From assembly GCA_963716215.1 (NCBI GenBank), contig OY970298.1:620001-684000 (forward strand): a DNA stretch of 64,000 nt, written 5' to 3'. Position 1 is the first letter of the stretch; every line of letters starts with the position of its first letter. Under the pieces are notes generated by a model. The model saw only the letters and a program-made list of their open reading frames with translations. It did not search any database and was not told the DNA's origin. A program made the translations under genes and the position numbers. This DNA is from JACVRW01 sp963716215. Lineage in GTDB: Bacteria > Actinomycetota > Thermoleophilia > Solirubrobacterales > Thermoleophilaceae. Shown here piece by piece: positions 16,274 through 24,660 of this stretch.

Positions 16274-17244
16274 ACACCGCTCTGGCGCAGCTCGGCGCGG
16301 TGCTGGCGGCGGGTGGGCCCGAGCTCACTCGCCTGCTCGAGCGCACCGAGGTGCGGCTCGCCGAGGTGGCCGAGGGCCACGGCGCCGAGCTGGGCCGCCA
16401 CGCGACGGCCACGCTGTCGGCCGGGGGCAAGCGGCTGCGCCCGATGCTGGTCTTCCTGTGCGCCAACGGCGACGCCGACGAGCGTCTCGTGGCGGCCGGT
16501 GCGGCTGTTGAGCTGCTGCACATGGCCACGCTCGTGCACGACGACGTGCTGGACGGCGCGCCGCTGCGCCGCGGGCGCCCAACGGTGTTCGCGGAGGGCG
16601 GCCGCCTGGCGGCGACCACGACCGGCGACCTGCTCTTCTCGCGCGCGTTCGCCGAGCTCGCCTCCGCGGGCAGCGCCGACGCCGTGCGGGCGCTCTCGGA
16701 GGCGTCGAGCGCGCTCGCTCGCGGGGAGTTGATGCAGCGGGCCGACGCCTGGAGCGCGGATGTCACGCCGGGGCGCTACCTCGACCGCTGTCGGCTGAAG
16801 ACGGCGAGCCTGTTCGCGGCGTCGTGCCGGCTGGGGGCGCTGTTCGGCGGTCGCCCCGCGATGGCGGACGCGATCGGCCGCTTCGGCGAGGGCATCGGCC
16901 TGGCCTTCCAGATCCTCGACGACGTGCTCGACGTGTCCGGGCCGGCCGAGCGCACGGGCAAGCCGCGTGGGACCGACCTACTCGACGGCACCGTGACGCT
17001 GCCGTTGATCCTGGCGCGCGAGCGCGACCCCGGGCTGATCGAGCTCGACCCCGACCTGACCGCCGAGCAGGCGGAGCGGATCTGCGACCGGATCGCCGCG
17101 ACCGGAGCGCTCGACCGGGCGCGCGACGAGGCCCTCACGCACGTGACGGCGGCGAAGTCGGTGCTGGGCGAGCTGGACCTTCCGGCACAGCGGCGTCAGG
17201 CGCTGGGGCTCGTGGCGGACGGCGTGGTGGAGCGGTACGCCTAG
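16270..17244 (+). CDS. polyprenyl (heptaprenyl/octaprenyl-type) diphosphate synthase
   Basis: A 324-residue trans-isoprenyl diphosphate synthase. The first aspartate-rich motif is LVHDDVLDGAPLRRGRPTV, preceded by GGKRLRPMLV, and the second is AFQILDDVLDVSG; GTDLLDGTVTLPLI follows. It elongates farnesyl or geranylgeranyl diphosphate with isopentenyl diphosphate to make the menaquinone side chain; chain length cannot be read off. GTG 16270 is placed inside the menG stop. It converges with a zinc-ribbon protein gene, four-base overlap. Confidence 0.9.
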   Translation: MNTALAQLGAVLAAGGPELTRLLERTEVRLAEVAEGHGAELGRHATATLSAGGKRLRPMLVFLCANGDADERLVAAGAAVELLHMATLVHDDVLDGAPLRRGRPTVFAEGGRLAATTTGDLLFSRAFAELASAGSADAVRALSEASSALARGELMQRADAWSADVTPGRYLDRCRLKTASLFAASCRLGALFGGRPAMADAIGRFGEGIGLAFQILDDVLDVSGPAERTGKPRGTDLLDGTVTLPLILARERDPGLIELDPDLTAEQAERICDRIAATGALDRARDEALTHVTAAKSVLGELDLPAQRRQALGLVADGVVERYA

Positions 17245-17708
17245 ACCGCGGGGGCGAAATCCTCGGGGAGGATCGCCCCGGTGCGGAGAGCGCCTGCGAA
17301 GCGCTCGATCTCATCCGCCATGTTGGCGCGCATCAGCCGCTTGTAGTCGCGGGCGAGCGCGTCGGCGCCGCGGTCGAGCTCCTCGTCGAACACCTCGACG
17401 GTGTCCTGGCTGAAGATGCCCTCGCGGTAGACGTCGCAGTTCGGGCAGTGGAGCAGCACGCTCCAGTTCTCCGTGCCGGACTCCTCCCACTGGACCGGGT
17501 AGACCAGGCCAGACGAGCACTCGATGCACACGTGCAGGTCCTGATGCGGCTCGGCGGGCGGCTCCTCGGTGGTGCGCGGCAGCGCATCCGGGATCTGCTC
17601 GACAGGCCCGCCCTCCCTGAAGTAGACGACCTCGATCGTCTTCCCGCTGGGGAGCAGCACGCGCTTCACGTAGTGGGTCTGTTCGCCGTTGCCTTCCACG
17701 TTCCTCAT
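17241..17708 (-). CDS. hypothetical protein with central zinc ribbon
   Basis: A 155-residue cytoplasmic protein I cannot assign. Two CxxC pairs about 26 residues apart (VCIECSSGLVYPV and LHCPNCDVYREG) form a probable zinc ribbon, followed by an acidic helical tail (FDEELDRGADALARDYKRLM). The N-terminal 60 residues contain a beta-rich VKRVLLPSGKTIEVVYF segment. Start ATG 17708. It is divergent from dcd. Regulator or RNA-binding function is possible but unsupported. Confidence 0.7.
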   Translation of the reverse strand: MRNVEGNGEQTHYVKRVLLPSGKTIEVVYFREGGPVEQIPDALPRTTEEPPAEPHQDLHVCIECSSGLVYPVQWEESGTENWSVLLHCPNCDVYREGIFSQDTVEVFDEELDRGADALARDYKRLMRANMADEIERFAGALRTGAILPEDFAPAV

Positions 17709-17779
17709 CCTCTGCAGGCGGTATCGGCACCCCTGCGGGGAACTTGAAAAGAAAACGGCGCCCTTGCGAAATGTCCGAA

Positions 17780-17785
17780 TAGACT
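17780..17785 (+). promoter_or_regulatory. -10 element TAGACT of dcd
   Basis: TAGACT lies nine bases before GTG 17795, the same arrangement as at hemB. A TTGAAA at 17744 is too far away to serve as its -35. Inference from position. Confidence 0.45.
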
Positions 17786-17794
17786 CCGCGCCCC

Positions 17795-18361
17795 GTGGTG
17801 CTCAGCGACAGGACGATCCGGGCCGAAATCGAGTCCGGCCGCATCGTCATCGACCCATTCGACTCAGGCCTGGTGCAGCCCTCGAGCGTGGACGTTCGGG
17901 TGGACTCGCGCTTCCGCGTCTTCCACAACGCGCGCTACCCCTACATCGACGTGCGCCAGCCGATGCCCGATCTCACGGAGTTGGTCGAGGTGCAGGAGGG
18001 CGAGCCGTTCATCCTCCACCCGGGTGAGTTCGTGCTCGGGCAGACGCTGGAGCGCGTGACGCTGCCCGATGACCTCGTCGCGCGACTCGAGGGCAAGTCG
18101 AGCCTGGGCCGGCTGGGGCTGCTGATCCACTCGACCGCCGGGTTCGTCGACGCGGGGTTCGCCGGCAACCTCACACTCGAGCTTTCGAACGTCGCGAACC
18201 TGCCGATCACGATCTACCAGGGCATGCCGATCGGCCAGATTTCGTTCATGCGGATGGACGGCCCGGTCGATCATCCGTACGGCTCGCGCGAGACCGGCTC
18301 GAAGTACCAGGGGCAGGACGAACCCACTCCCAGCCGGTTTTATCTCAACTTCGGTTCGTAA
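17795..18361 (+). CDS. dcd: dCTP deaminase
   Basis: A 188-residue homotrimeric nucleotide enzyme of the dUTPase fold that removes the amino group from dCTP. Conserved blocks: MVLSDRTIRAEIESGRI, VQPSSVDVRVDSRFRVF, the catalytic region LEGKSSLGRLGLLIHSTAGFVDAGF and the C-terminal SKYQGQDEPTPSR. The length fits both mono-functional Dcd and the bifunctional deaminase/dUTPase seen in actinobacteria, which I cannot separate here. GTG start. Followed by tatA 20 bases later. Confidence 0.95.
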   Translation: MVLSDRTIRAEIESGRIVIDPFDSGLVQPSSVDVRVDSRFRVFHNARYPYIDVRQPMPDLTELVEVQEGEPFILHPGEFVLGQTLERVTLPDDLVARLEGKSSLGRLGLLIHSTAGFVDAGFAGNLTLELSNVANLPITIYQGMPIGQISFMRMDGPVDHPYGSRETGSKYQGQDEPTPSRFYLNFGS

Positions 18362-18381
18362 CGACTACCATGGTCTGAGCT

Positions 18382-18600
18382 ATGTGGACTCCAGGCCCTC
18401 TAGAGATCGTGGTCATCCTTGTGATCGTCCTCGTCATCTTCGGCCCCAAGCGGCTCCCGGATCTCGGCCGCTCGTTGGGGAAGGGGATGCGCGAGTTCAA
18501 GGACTCGGTGACCGGTAAGGACAAGGACGAGCTGCCCGAGGGCACCGTCGAGCGTCCCGAGCCGACGACCACGACGACGGCCACCGAGCAGAAGTCCTAG
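18382..18600 (+). CDS. tatA: Sec-independent translocase protein TatA
   Basis: A 72-residue TatA/E-type pore component. One N-terminal helix (PLEIVVILVIVLVIFGPKRL) is followed by the conserved FGPKRLPDLGRSLGKGMREFK amphipathic helix and an acidic, threonine-rich tail. It works with TatC to export folded proteins such as the Rieske subunit. ATG 18382; there is little Shine-Dalgarno sequence in front. tatC begins 21 bases later. No TatB is visible, in keeping with minimal TatAC systems. Confidence 0.92.
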   Translation: MWTPGPLEIVVILVIVLVIFGPKRLPDLGRSLGKGMREFKDSVTGKDKDELPEGTVERPEPTTTTTATEQKS

Positions 18601-18620
18601 GCCCGGAGGCCGCGTAGGGC

Positions 18621-19385
18621 GTGGCCCGCGTCCGACCGATATCGCACGACGACCGGCTGTCGGTCGTCGACCATCTCGACGAGCTGCGCAGCCGGATCGT
18701 CATCTGCGCGATCGCGTTCGGGGTCGCGTGGGCGCTCACCGCTTGGCAGAACCACCTCGTCCTGGAGATCGTCAACGCCCCGCTGCCGGACGAGATCGAG
18801 CCGATCACGCTGGGTCCGGCCGAGGCCTTCTACTCGACGCTGACCAACTCGGCGTACGTGGCGCTGCTGATCTCGCTGCCGGTGATCCTCTACCAGGTCT
18901 ACGCCTTCCTGCTGCCCGCGTTCAGCCCCACCGAGAAGCGCGTGGCGCTGCCGCTGATGCTGATGATCCCGGCGCTGTTCATCACGGGCGTCGTGTTCTG
19001 CTACTTCGTCGTCCTCACGCCGGCGATGCAGTTCCTGCTGAACTTCAACGCCGACGAGTTCAACACGCAGGTGCGAGCGCGCGACTACTACTCGTTCGTG
19101 ACGCTGCTGATGCTCGCGATGGGGCTGGGCTTCCAGATCCCGGTCGGCGTGCTGGCCGCCTGCAAGTTGCGCATCACGAGCCCCGAGAAGCTGCGCCGCG
19201 GGCGTCGCTACGCCATCGTCGGGATCGTCGTGCTCGCGTCGCTGCTGCCCACGCTCGACCCGCTCACGCTCGTCCTCGAGGCGATCCCGCTGTACCTGCT
19301 CTACGAGGCGAGCATCCTGATGGCTGCCGCGTGGGGCCGTCCGCTGGGGGAGGTCTCCGACCAGCCGGCGACCGAAAGCTCGTGA
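18621..19385 (+). CDS. tatC: Sec-independent translocase protein TatC
   Basis: A 254-residue protein with six transmembrane helices, the receptor for twin-arginine signal peptides. The conserved N-terminus SVVDHLDELRSRIVICAIAF, the AEAFYSTLTNSAYVALLISLPVILYQVYAFLLPAF segment split here around residue 80, and the fourth-helix region GLGFQIPVGVLA are present. GTG 18621 has GGAGGC 12 bases upstream. It directly follows tatA in one operon. Confidence 0.94.
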   Translation: MARVRPISHDDRLSVVDHLDELRSRIVICAIAFGVAWALTAWQNHLVLEIVNAPLPDEIEPITLGPAEAFYSTLTNSAYVALLISLPVILYQVYAFLLPAFSPTEKRVALPLMLMIPALFITGVVFCYFVVLTPAMQFLLNFNADEFNTQVRARDYYSFVTLLMLAMGLGFQIPVGVLAACKLRITSPEKLRRGRRYAIVGIVVLASLLPTLDPLTLVLEAIPLYLLYEASILMAAAWGRPLGEVSDQPATESS

Positions 19386-19426
19386 CGAGCGTCGGCGTGC
19401 GAAGCAACCACTAGCCTTTCGCTCCG

Positions 19427-20080
19427 ATGCTCTTCGATCTGAGAGGACGCCGCCGCAGGGCGGTTCAGGCCACCTACCTGACGCTCGCCGTGCTGATGGG
19501 CGGCGGGCTGGTGCTCTTCGGAATCGGCGGCGACGTGTCCGGCGGGCTGTTCGACGCGTTCAGCGGCAACAACGCCAACACGACGGACAACAGCCAGCTC
19601 GAAAAGCGCATCGAAGCGCAGAAGAAGCGGCTGGCGGCGTCGCCCGGCAGCGAGGCCGCGCTGGCCGAGCTGGTGAGGCTGAACTACCAGGTCGCTGCTT
19701 CGCAGGCGCCCTCCGGGTCGACCACGATCCCCGAGGACGGCCAGGACGATCTGCGCCGGGCGGGGGTTTACTGGGAGCGTTACGTGGAGGCCACCGACGG
19801 CGAGCCCGACCCAGGCCTCGCCAGGATCGCGCTGATCGTCTACGACAAGTCCGGTCTAGACCAGCCGGACAAGGCAAAGGAGGCGGTCCGCGTGTTGGCC
19901 GCTCAGGCCAACGACACGCAGACGTACCTGCTGCTGGTGCAGTACGCGACCGCGGCCGGCGACACGCGCACGGCGCAGCTGGCGGCGCAGAAGGCCGTCG
20001 ATCTCGCGCCCAAGAGCCAGCGCAAGCAGGTCGAGAAGGCGGCGAAGCAACTGCAAACTCCCGCCCCCGAGCAGCAGTGA
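19427..20080 (+). CDS. membrane-anchored TPR-like hypothetical protein
   Basis: A 217-residue protein: a short basic N-terminus (RGRRRRAVQ), one transmembrane helix (about 14-36), then an extracytoplasmic helical region with TPR-like pairs, such as EAALAELVRLNYQVAAS and YLLLVQYATAAGDTRTAQLAAQKAVDLAP. Probably a scaffold at the outer face of the membrane. A TAGCCT -10-like hexamer ends nine bases before ATG 19427, pointing to its own leaderless promoter and not read-through from tatC. I do not recognise a named family. Confidence 0.68.
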   Translation: MLFDLRGRRRRAVQATYLTLAVLMGGGLVLFGIGGDVSGGLFDAFSGNNANTTDNSQLEKRIEAQKKRLAASPGSEAALAELVRLNYQVAASQAPSGSTTIPEDGQDDLRRAGVYWERYVEATDGEPDPGLARIALIVYDKSGLDQPDKAKEAVRVLAAQANDTQTYLLLVQYATAAGDTRTAQLAAQKAVDLAPKSQRKQVEKAAKQLQTPAPEQQ

Positions 20081-20150
20081 CGCCCCTGCTCGCTTACCCT
20101 GTCGGGTTGCAGCACTGCATGCGGTGCGACGTACGACACCAGGGAGAAGA

Positions 20151-20504
20151 GTGAACTTCCACATCGAAGACGAGGCGATCGACGACTCCACCCACGTGAT
20201 CGAGCTGGGCGGCGAGGTCGATCTCTACACCGCGCCCGAGTTCAAGGAGCGCATGGTCGAGCTGATCGAGTCGGGCAAGAAGCAGATCGTCGTCGACCTG
20301 TCGAAGGCCACGTTCATCGACTCGACGACGCTCGGTGTGCTGGTGGGCGGCGTGAAGCGCCTGCGCCCCACCGGCGGATCGCTCGCGCTGGTCTGCACGG
20401 ACGAGAACATCACGAAGATCTTCGAGATCACCGGGCTCGACCGCGTCTTCCCGATCCACTCGTCACGCGACGACGCGCTGGCGGCCGTCTCCGCAGCGGA
20501 CTGA
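20151..20504 (+). CDS. STAS-domain anti-sigma factor antagonist
   Basis: A 117-residue SpoIIAA/RsbV-like protein. The STAS domain includes VIELGGEVDLYTAPEFKERM and the phosphorylatable serine/threonine site in ATFIDSTTLGVLVGGVKRL. When unphosphorylated it should bind an RsbW-type kinase and free a sigma factor; a candidate kinase-like protein is encoded at 38.6 kb. GTG 20151 is chosen because AGGGAGAAGA lies just upstream. No sigma factor gene is adjacent. Confidence 0.88.
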   Translation: MNFHIEDEAIDDSTHVIELGGEVDLYTAPEFKERMVELIESGKKQIVVDLSKATFIDSTTLGVLVGGVKRLRPTGGSLALVCTDENITKIFEITGLDRVFPIHSSRDDALAAVSAAD

Positions 20505-20508
20505 ACGA

Positions 20509-20525
20509 GGCAGGACGTACCTGCC
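20509..20525 (+). terminator. short hairpin after the STAS gene
   Basis: GGCAGG and CCTGCC form a 6-bp stem with a 5-base loop five bases after the stop codon. There is no T-run directly after it (a run of five T lies 20 bases on), so it may be a weak terminator or a separator before the tRNA promoter. Confidence 0.4.
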
Positions 20526-20534
20526 GGCGTCTTC

Positions 20535-20540
20535 TAGACT
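20535..20540 (+). promoter_or_regulatory. -10 element TAGACT of tRNA-Lys
   Basis: TAGACT ends 11 bases before the mature 5' end of tRNA-Lys, the distance expected for a -10 box. This independently supports TAGACT as the local -10 consensus, because a tRNA gene has no start codon to bias the choice. Confidence 0.5.
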
Positions 20541-20551
20541 CGCTTTTTCGC

Positions 20552-20624
<73 letters not shown>

Positions 20625-20644
20625 CTAGCCGAGGCCCCGGCCGC

Positions 20645-21412
20645 CTAGCCGTCGTGCACGGCCCGGCGGGCCGCACTGGCGTTCGCCAGGAGCGTCTCGG
20701 GCCCATCGCCTCCGGACGACACCGCGATTCCGGCGTTGGCGGAGACCTGCCGCTCCTCGCCGTCGACCAGGTACGGCTGGCGCAGGGCCAGCAGGGTGCG
20801 GTCGGCGATCGCGACGGCCTCCAGCTCGCCGCGTAGGCGCTCCGCGCAGATCACGAACTCCAGCCCGCCCAGCCGGGCGACCATGTCGGAGGAGCGCGCG
20901 ACGCGTTCGACGCGATCGGCGATCTCGAGCACCAGCTCGTCGCGGGCGGGCCCTCCTGCGTCGACCTCCAGGTAGATCACCCCGACCGAGTCCTTGTAGC
21001 GCGCCGCCGCGTGCAGCGCGTGGGCCATCCGCTCCAGCAGCATCGGCCGGTTGGCGAGGCCAGTGAGGCGGTCGCGCGGCTCGTCGAGCTGGCGCGAGGC
21101 CGCGAGCAGTCCGGCGTCGCAGCGCTCCGCGAGCACGATCCGAGCCTGCTCCACCAGCCCCGGATCGGCCCCCCCGCCCGCGGCCTCCTCGTTGAGGAGC
21201 TCGATGGCCGTGCCGCGCCACATCAGATGCGCGTTCACCAGCACCGAGGGCGCTACGCGGCCGGCGAGGGCACCCAGATCGGCCACGCGCTGTGGCTCTC
21301 CCTCGGCGAAGTCCTCCATGTCGGCCAGCCAGCGGCCCACCACCTCCGTCGCCGAGCGATCCACCCGTGCGACCAGTTCAAGCACGTTCTCTGCTGTCGC
21401 GTCGCTGCTCAT
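20645..21412 (-). CDS. degenerate GGDEF-domain protein
   Basis: A 255-residue soluble protein: an N-terminal helical region (about 1-110) and a C-terminal GGDEF domain beginning at RDRLTGLANRPMLLERM. The active-site signature reads ARLGGLEFVI, so the third residue of GGDEF (Asp/Glu needed for metal binding and catalysis) is Leu; cyclase activity is unlikely. It could bind GTP or c-di-GMP, or interact with the GGDEF-EAL protein at 54.3 kb. ATG 21412. It converges with tRNA-Lys and is followed, on the same strand, by the CBS protein gene upstream of it. Confidence 0.75.
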   Translation of the reverse strand: MSSDATAENVLELVARVDRSATEVVGRWLADMEDFAEGEPQRVADLGALAGRVAPSVLVNAHLMWRGTAIELLNEEAAGGGADPGLVEQARIVLAERCDAGLLAASRQLDEPRDRLTGLANRPMLLERMAHALHAAARYKDSVGVIYLEVDAGGPARDELVLEIADRVERVARSSDMVARLGGLEFVICAERLRGELEAVAIADRTLLALRQPYLVDGEERQVSANAGIAVSSGGDGPETLLANASAARRAVHDG

Positions 21413-21452
21413 AGAGCAGTAATCGACAGTTTGTGCGGGAAGTCTTAGCCCG

Positions 21453-21842
21453 TCAGGCGCCGCGTGGCACCGAGTCCTCGAGCACCACGCGCATCAGGTC
21501 GCGGATCGAGAGCATCCCCACGACCTCGTCCTTGTCCATAACCGGCAGATGGCGGAATCCTCCGTGGATCATCAGGACAGCCGCGTGCTCGGTGGACTCG
21601 TCCAGGTCGAGCGTGTCGGGATCGCGCGTCATCCAATCCGCGACCGTGGTGTCGGCCTCGATGCCTTCGGCCACGGCACGCAGCACGTCGCGCTCCGTGA
21701 GGATGCCGATCAGCCGCTCTCCGTCGTTCACCAGCACGGCTCCCACGTCCTTGGCGACCATCCGCTTGGCCACCTCGGTGAGGGAGTCGCCGGGCTCGAC
21801 GGACAGGAGATCCCGCGACATGTGCCGGCGCGCCTGCGGCAT
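21453..21842 (-). CDS. tandem CBS-domain protein
   Basis: A 129-residue protein of two CBS motifs: SVEPGDSLTEVAKRMVAKDVGAVLV with GERLIGILTERDVLRAVAEG, and the second with HGGFRHLPVMDKDEVVGMLSIRDLMRVV. Stand-alone CBS pairs sense adenine nucleotides. The gene lies 33 bases downstream of the E1 beta gene in the same direction, so it may report energy charge to or be co-expressed with the dehydrogenase. ATG 21842. Confidence 0.85.
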   Translation of the reverse strand: MPQARRHMSRDLLSVEPGDSLTEVAKRMVAKDVGAVLVNDGERLIGILTERDVLRAVAEGIEADTTVADWMTRDPDTLDLDESTEHAAVLMIHGGFRHLPVMDKDEVVGMLSIRDLMRVVLEDSVPRGA

Positions 21843-21875
21843 GCGCGGACTGTAGCCGCTGTCGGGCGCCGCTGG

Positions 21876-22889
21876 CTAGGCGAGGTCGAGCGTGGCCAGC
21901 GCGGCGGCGGCGATGCGGTCCTCGTTGGGCATCGCGGCGTGCTCGAGACCCTTGGCGTAGGGCAGCGGCACCTCGGCCATCCCGACCCGCTCCACCGGAG
22001 CGTCGAGCTCGTCGAAGCAGGCCTTCTGGATGCGGGCCGCCAGCTCGGCGGTGACCCCGTAGCTGGCCCAGCCCTCCTCCACGCAGAGCGCGCGGTTGGT
22101 GTTGGCAACGGACTCCACCACGGTTTCCACGTCGAGCGGGCGCAGCGAGCGCAGGTCCACGACCTCGATCGAGACGCCGTGAGTATCGGCGAGCTGGTCG
22201 GCCACCTCGAGCGCGCGCACGACCGCGTACGAGTGGGCCACGATCGTGAGATCGGTGCCCGCCCGCGCGATACGCGCCCGGCCGATCGGCGCGATCAGCT
22301 CCGGATCGAGCGACACCTCGCCCTTCTGCTTGTAGATCGGCAGGTTCTCGATCACCAGCACCGGGTCGTCGTCGCGGATCGCGGCCTTCAGCAGGCCCTT
22401 CGCGTCGGCGGGCGACGCAGGGGCCACGACCTTCAGCCCGGGGGTGCCAGCGAACCAGCCGTCGAAGGACTGCGAGTGCTGCGCGGTCAGCTGGTTGCCC
22501 GCGCCGTTCGGGGTGCGGATCACCAGCGGACAGCGCACCTCGCCGCCGAACATGGCGCCCACCTTGGCCGCGTGGTTGATCACCTGGTCCATGGCAACCA
22601 GCAGGAAGTTGATCGTCATGATCTCCACCACCGGGCGCTCGCCAAGCATCGCCGCCCCCACGCCCGCTCCGACGAAGCCCTCCTCGGAGATCGGCGTATC
22701 GCGGACGCGGTCGGGACCAAACTCGTCCATCAGCCCGGCGGTCACCTTGTAGGAGCCGTCGAACAGGCCGACCTCCTCGCCCATCACGAAGACCCGCTCG
22801 TCGCGGGTGAGCTCTTCGCGCATGGCGAGTCGCAGAGCCTCTCGGTAGGTCATGACCTCGGTCGCGGTGCGCTCGGCTACGGCGCTCAT
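21876..22889 (-). CDS. 2-oxoacid (pyruvate-type) dehydrogenase E1 component, beta subunit
   Basis: A 337-residue E1 beta subunit of a thiamine-diphosphate-dependent dehydrogenase. Hallmarks: MTYREALRLAMREELTRDERVF, GEEVGLFDGSYKVTAGLMDEFG, DTPISEEGFVGAGVGAAMLG, the NQLTAQHSQSFDGWFAGTPGLKVVAP loop split here and VEVVDLRSLRPLDVETV near the end. The ATG overlaps the alpha-subunit stop (ATGA). The product pairs with the alpha chain; pyruvate, acetoin or branched-chain 2-oxoacid specificity cannot be separated from sequence. No E2 or E3 gene lies in the window. Confidence 0.92.
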   Translation of the reverse strand: MSAVAERTATEVMTYREALRLAMREELTRDERVFVMGEEVGLFDGSYKVTAGLMDEFGPDRVRDTPISEEGFVGAGVGAAMLGERPVVEIMTINFLLVAMDQVINHAAKVGAMFGGEVRCPLVIRTPNGAGNQLTAQHSQSFDGWFAGTPGLKVVAPASPADAKGLLKAAIRDDDPVLVIENLPIYKQKGEVSLDPELIAPIGRARIARAGTDLTIVAHSYAVVRALEVADQLADTHGVSIEVVDLRSLRPLDVETVVESVANTNRALCVEEGWASYGVTAELAARIQKACFDELDAPVERVGMAEVPLPYAKGLEHAAMPNEDRIAAAALATLDLA

Positions 22890-23958
22890 GAGCCCAGCCC
22901 GGCGTCGAAGGTGAGCTTCTCCTCGCCGAAGGGGCTGCCCGCCCGCATGCGCTCGAACTGCTCGGCGCTGCCCGCGGCGTGGACGCCAGCGGCCAGCCCG
23001 GTGACGGCGGGCTCGGGGCTCGCGAGCGCGAACTCGACGGCGGCCTGAACGCGCTCGTCCGCGCGGCGGTCGATCCGCTCCAGCTCGTCGTCTCGCCGAC
23101 GCCGGCCTCGGCGAGCTGGGCGCGCACGCGCCCGATCGGGTCGAGCTGTTGGCGGCCGGCGATCTCCTCCTTGTTGCGATACGCGAGCCCGGCGTCCGCG
23201 ACCGAGTGGCCGCGGTAGCGATAGGTCACGGCTTCTAGGACCGCCGGGCGGCGCTCCTCGCGGGCCGCGTGCAGCAGCCGCTCGGCCGCCTCGACTACCG
23301 CGTCGAGGTCGTCGCCGTCGACGCGCTCGCCGTGCATGCGGTGCGCTGAGGCGCGGCGCCAGAGCTCCGGCTCGGCGGACGCGCGGCTCACCGACGTGCC
23401 CATTCCGTATTCGTTGTTCACGATCAGGAAGACCACCGGCAGGTGCCACAACGCCGCCAGGTTGAGCGACTCGTGCCACGCGCCCATGTTGACCGCGCCG
23501 TCGCCGAGCTCGCAGAGCACCGCCTGAGAGCGGCCCTGACGCACCAGCGCCAGCGCCAGCCCGGTTGCGACGGGCAGCTGGCCGGCGACGATGCCCCAGC
23601 CGCCGTAGAAGCCCCGCTCCACGTCGAGCAGATGCATCGATCCGCCGCGGCCGTGTGCGCAGCCGTCAGAGCGGCCGAACAGCTCCGCCATCGCGGCCTC
23701 CGGCGGGACGCCGCGCGCCAGCGCGAACCCGTGACAGCGGTAGCCGGTCACGAGCAGGTCATCGGGCTCGAGGGCGTGCACGGTGCCGACCGTGGTGGCC
23801 TCCTGGCCAGACGAGAGGTGGCAGTAGCCACCGATGCGGGCCGCCTTGTACTGGCGCTCGGCCTCGGTCTCGAAGACTCGGCTCAGCACCATCAGTTCGT
23901 AGAGCTCGCGGCGTAGCTCGGTGGATACTCGCTCCGCCGCGGCGTGTGTGACCGCCAT
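22886..23958 (-). pseudogene. 2-oxoacid dehydrogenase E1 component, alpha subunit (frameshifted)
   Basis: E1 alpha subunit, 357 residues if one base is restored. The intact 5' part has YCHLSSGQEATTVG, the TPP motif GDGAVNMGAWHESLN ending in VFLIVNNEYGMG, and YRYRGHSVADAG. Near 23090-23097 the coding frame is lost; in another frame the usual helical tail continues (DELERIDRRADERVQAAVEF) to a stop that overlaps the beta-subunit ATG. A single missing G (GAG-GAC to GAGAC) explains both. Because the downstream overlap and tail are perfectly preserved, a sequencing or assembly error is more likely than real decay. ATG 23958; GntR regulator lies five bases upstream in the same operon. Confidence 0.85.
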
Positions 23959-23962
23959 GTCG

Positions 23963-24652
23963 CTAGGGCTCCTCGAAGTAGTCGGGGTGCGCCGCCCGGA
24001 TGCTGGGGAGGCTCGACAGGACCATGCGCAGGTGATGGCGCAGGGCCGTCTCGGCCCCGTCCGCGTCGTGCTTGGCCACCGCGGCGACAACGGCACGGTG
24101 CTCCGCGACCATCTCGTCCAGGTAGCCGGGCTCCGGCAGGCTCAGGCGCCTGACGCGGTCCAGATGACCGTTGGCGCGCCGGGTGAGCGACCACGCGATC
24201 TCGCGGCCGCTGAGCTCGCAGAGCGTGCGGTGCAGCGCCTCGTCGAGGCGGTCGAACGCCTCGGTGTCGCTGTTGACCCCGGCCCGCTCCTGGGCGGCGA
24301 GGTTGGCCTGCAGCTCCTCGAGATCGCGCTCGGTTGCCAGGTCGGTGGCCAGCCGGATCGCGCTGCACTCGAGCGCCTCGCGCACGAACGCGGCGTCCGC
24401 GACGGCGTCGGTGCTGATCAGGGTGACGAACGTGCCGAGCTGGGGCACGATGGCCACCAGGCGCTCGTCGCGCAGCCGCACCAGCGCCTCGCGCACCGGG
24501 GTGCGGCTGACGCCGAGGGCGTCGGCCAGCTCGTTCTCGGAGAGCCGGCGTCCGGGTGCCAGCTCCGCGGAGACGATTGCCTCTCGCAGCGCCGCGTAGA
24601 CCTGGTCCCTGGCCGACCCACCGCTGGCTCTGTCGCTCAGCTGGATGCGCAT
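23963..24652 (-). CDS. GntR-family (FadR/FCD subfamily) transcriptional regulator
   Basis: A 229-residue repressor type. The N-terminal winged helix contains DQVYAALREAIVSAELAPGRRLSENELADALGVSRTPVREALVRL split across its helices, and the C-terminal FCD ligand domain has the metal-binding histidines in DEALHRTLCELSG, AEHRAVVAAV and LRHHLRMVL. ATG 24652 is preferred over ATG 24664 because a TAGTAT -10-like box lies nine bases upstream of it. It precedes the E1 alpha/beta genes by five bases and is probably their autoregulated local repressor responding to an organic acid. Confidence 0.85.
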   Translation of the reverse strand: MRIQLSDRASGGSARDQVYAALREAIVSAELAPGRRLSENELADALGVSRTPVREALVRLRDERLVAIVPQLGTFVTLISTDAVADAAFVREALECSAIRLATDLATERDLEELQANLAAQERAGVNSDTEAFDRLDEALHRTLCELSGREIAWSLTRRANGHLDRVRRLSLPEPGYLDEMVAEHRAVVAAVAKHDADGAETALRHHLRMVLSSLPSIRAAHPDYFEEP

Positions 24653-24660
24653 GTCGACTA

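Noticed and set aside
23088..23098. Programmed ribosomal frameshift in E1 alpha
   Set aside because: No slippery heptamer or downstream pseudoknot is apparent, and E1 alpha genes are not known to use frameshifting; an indel is simpler.
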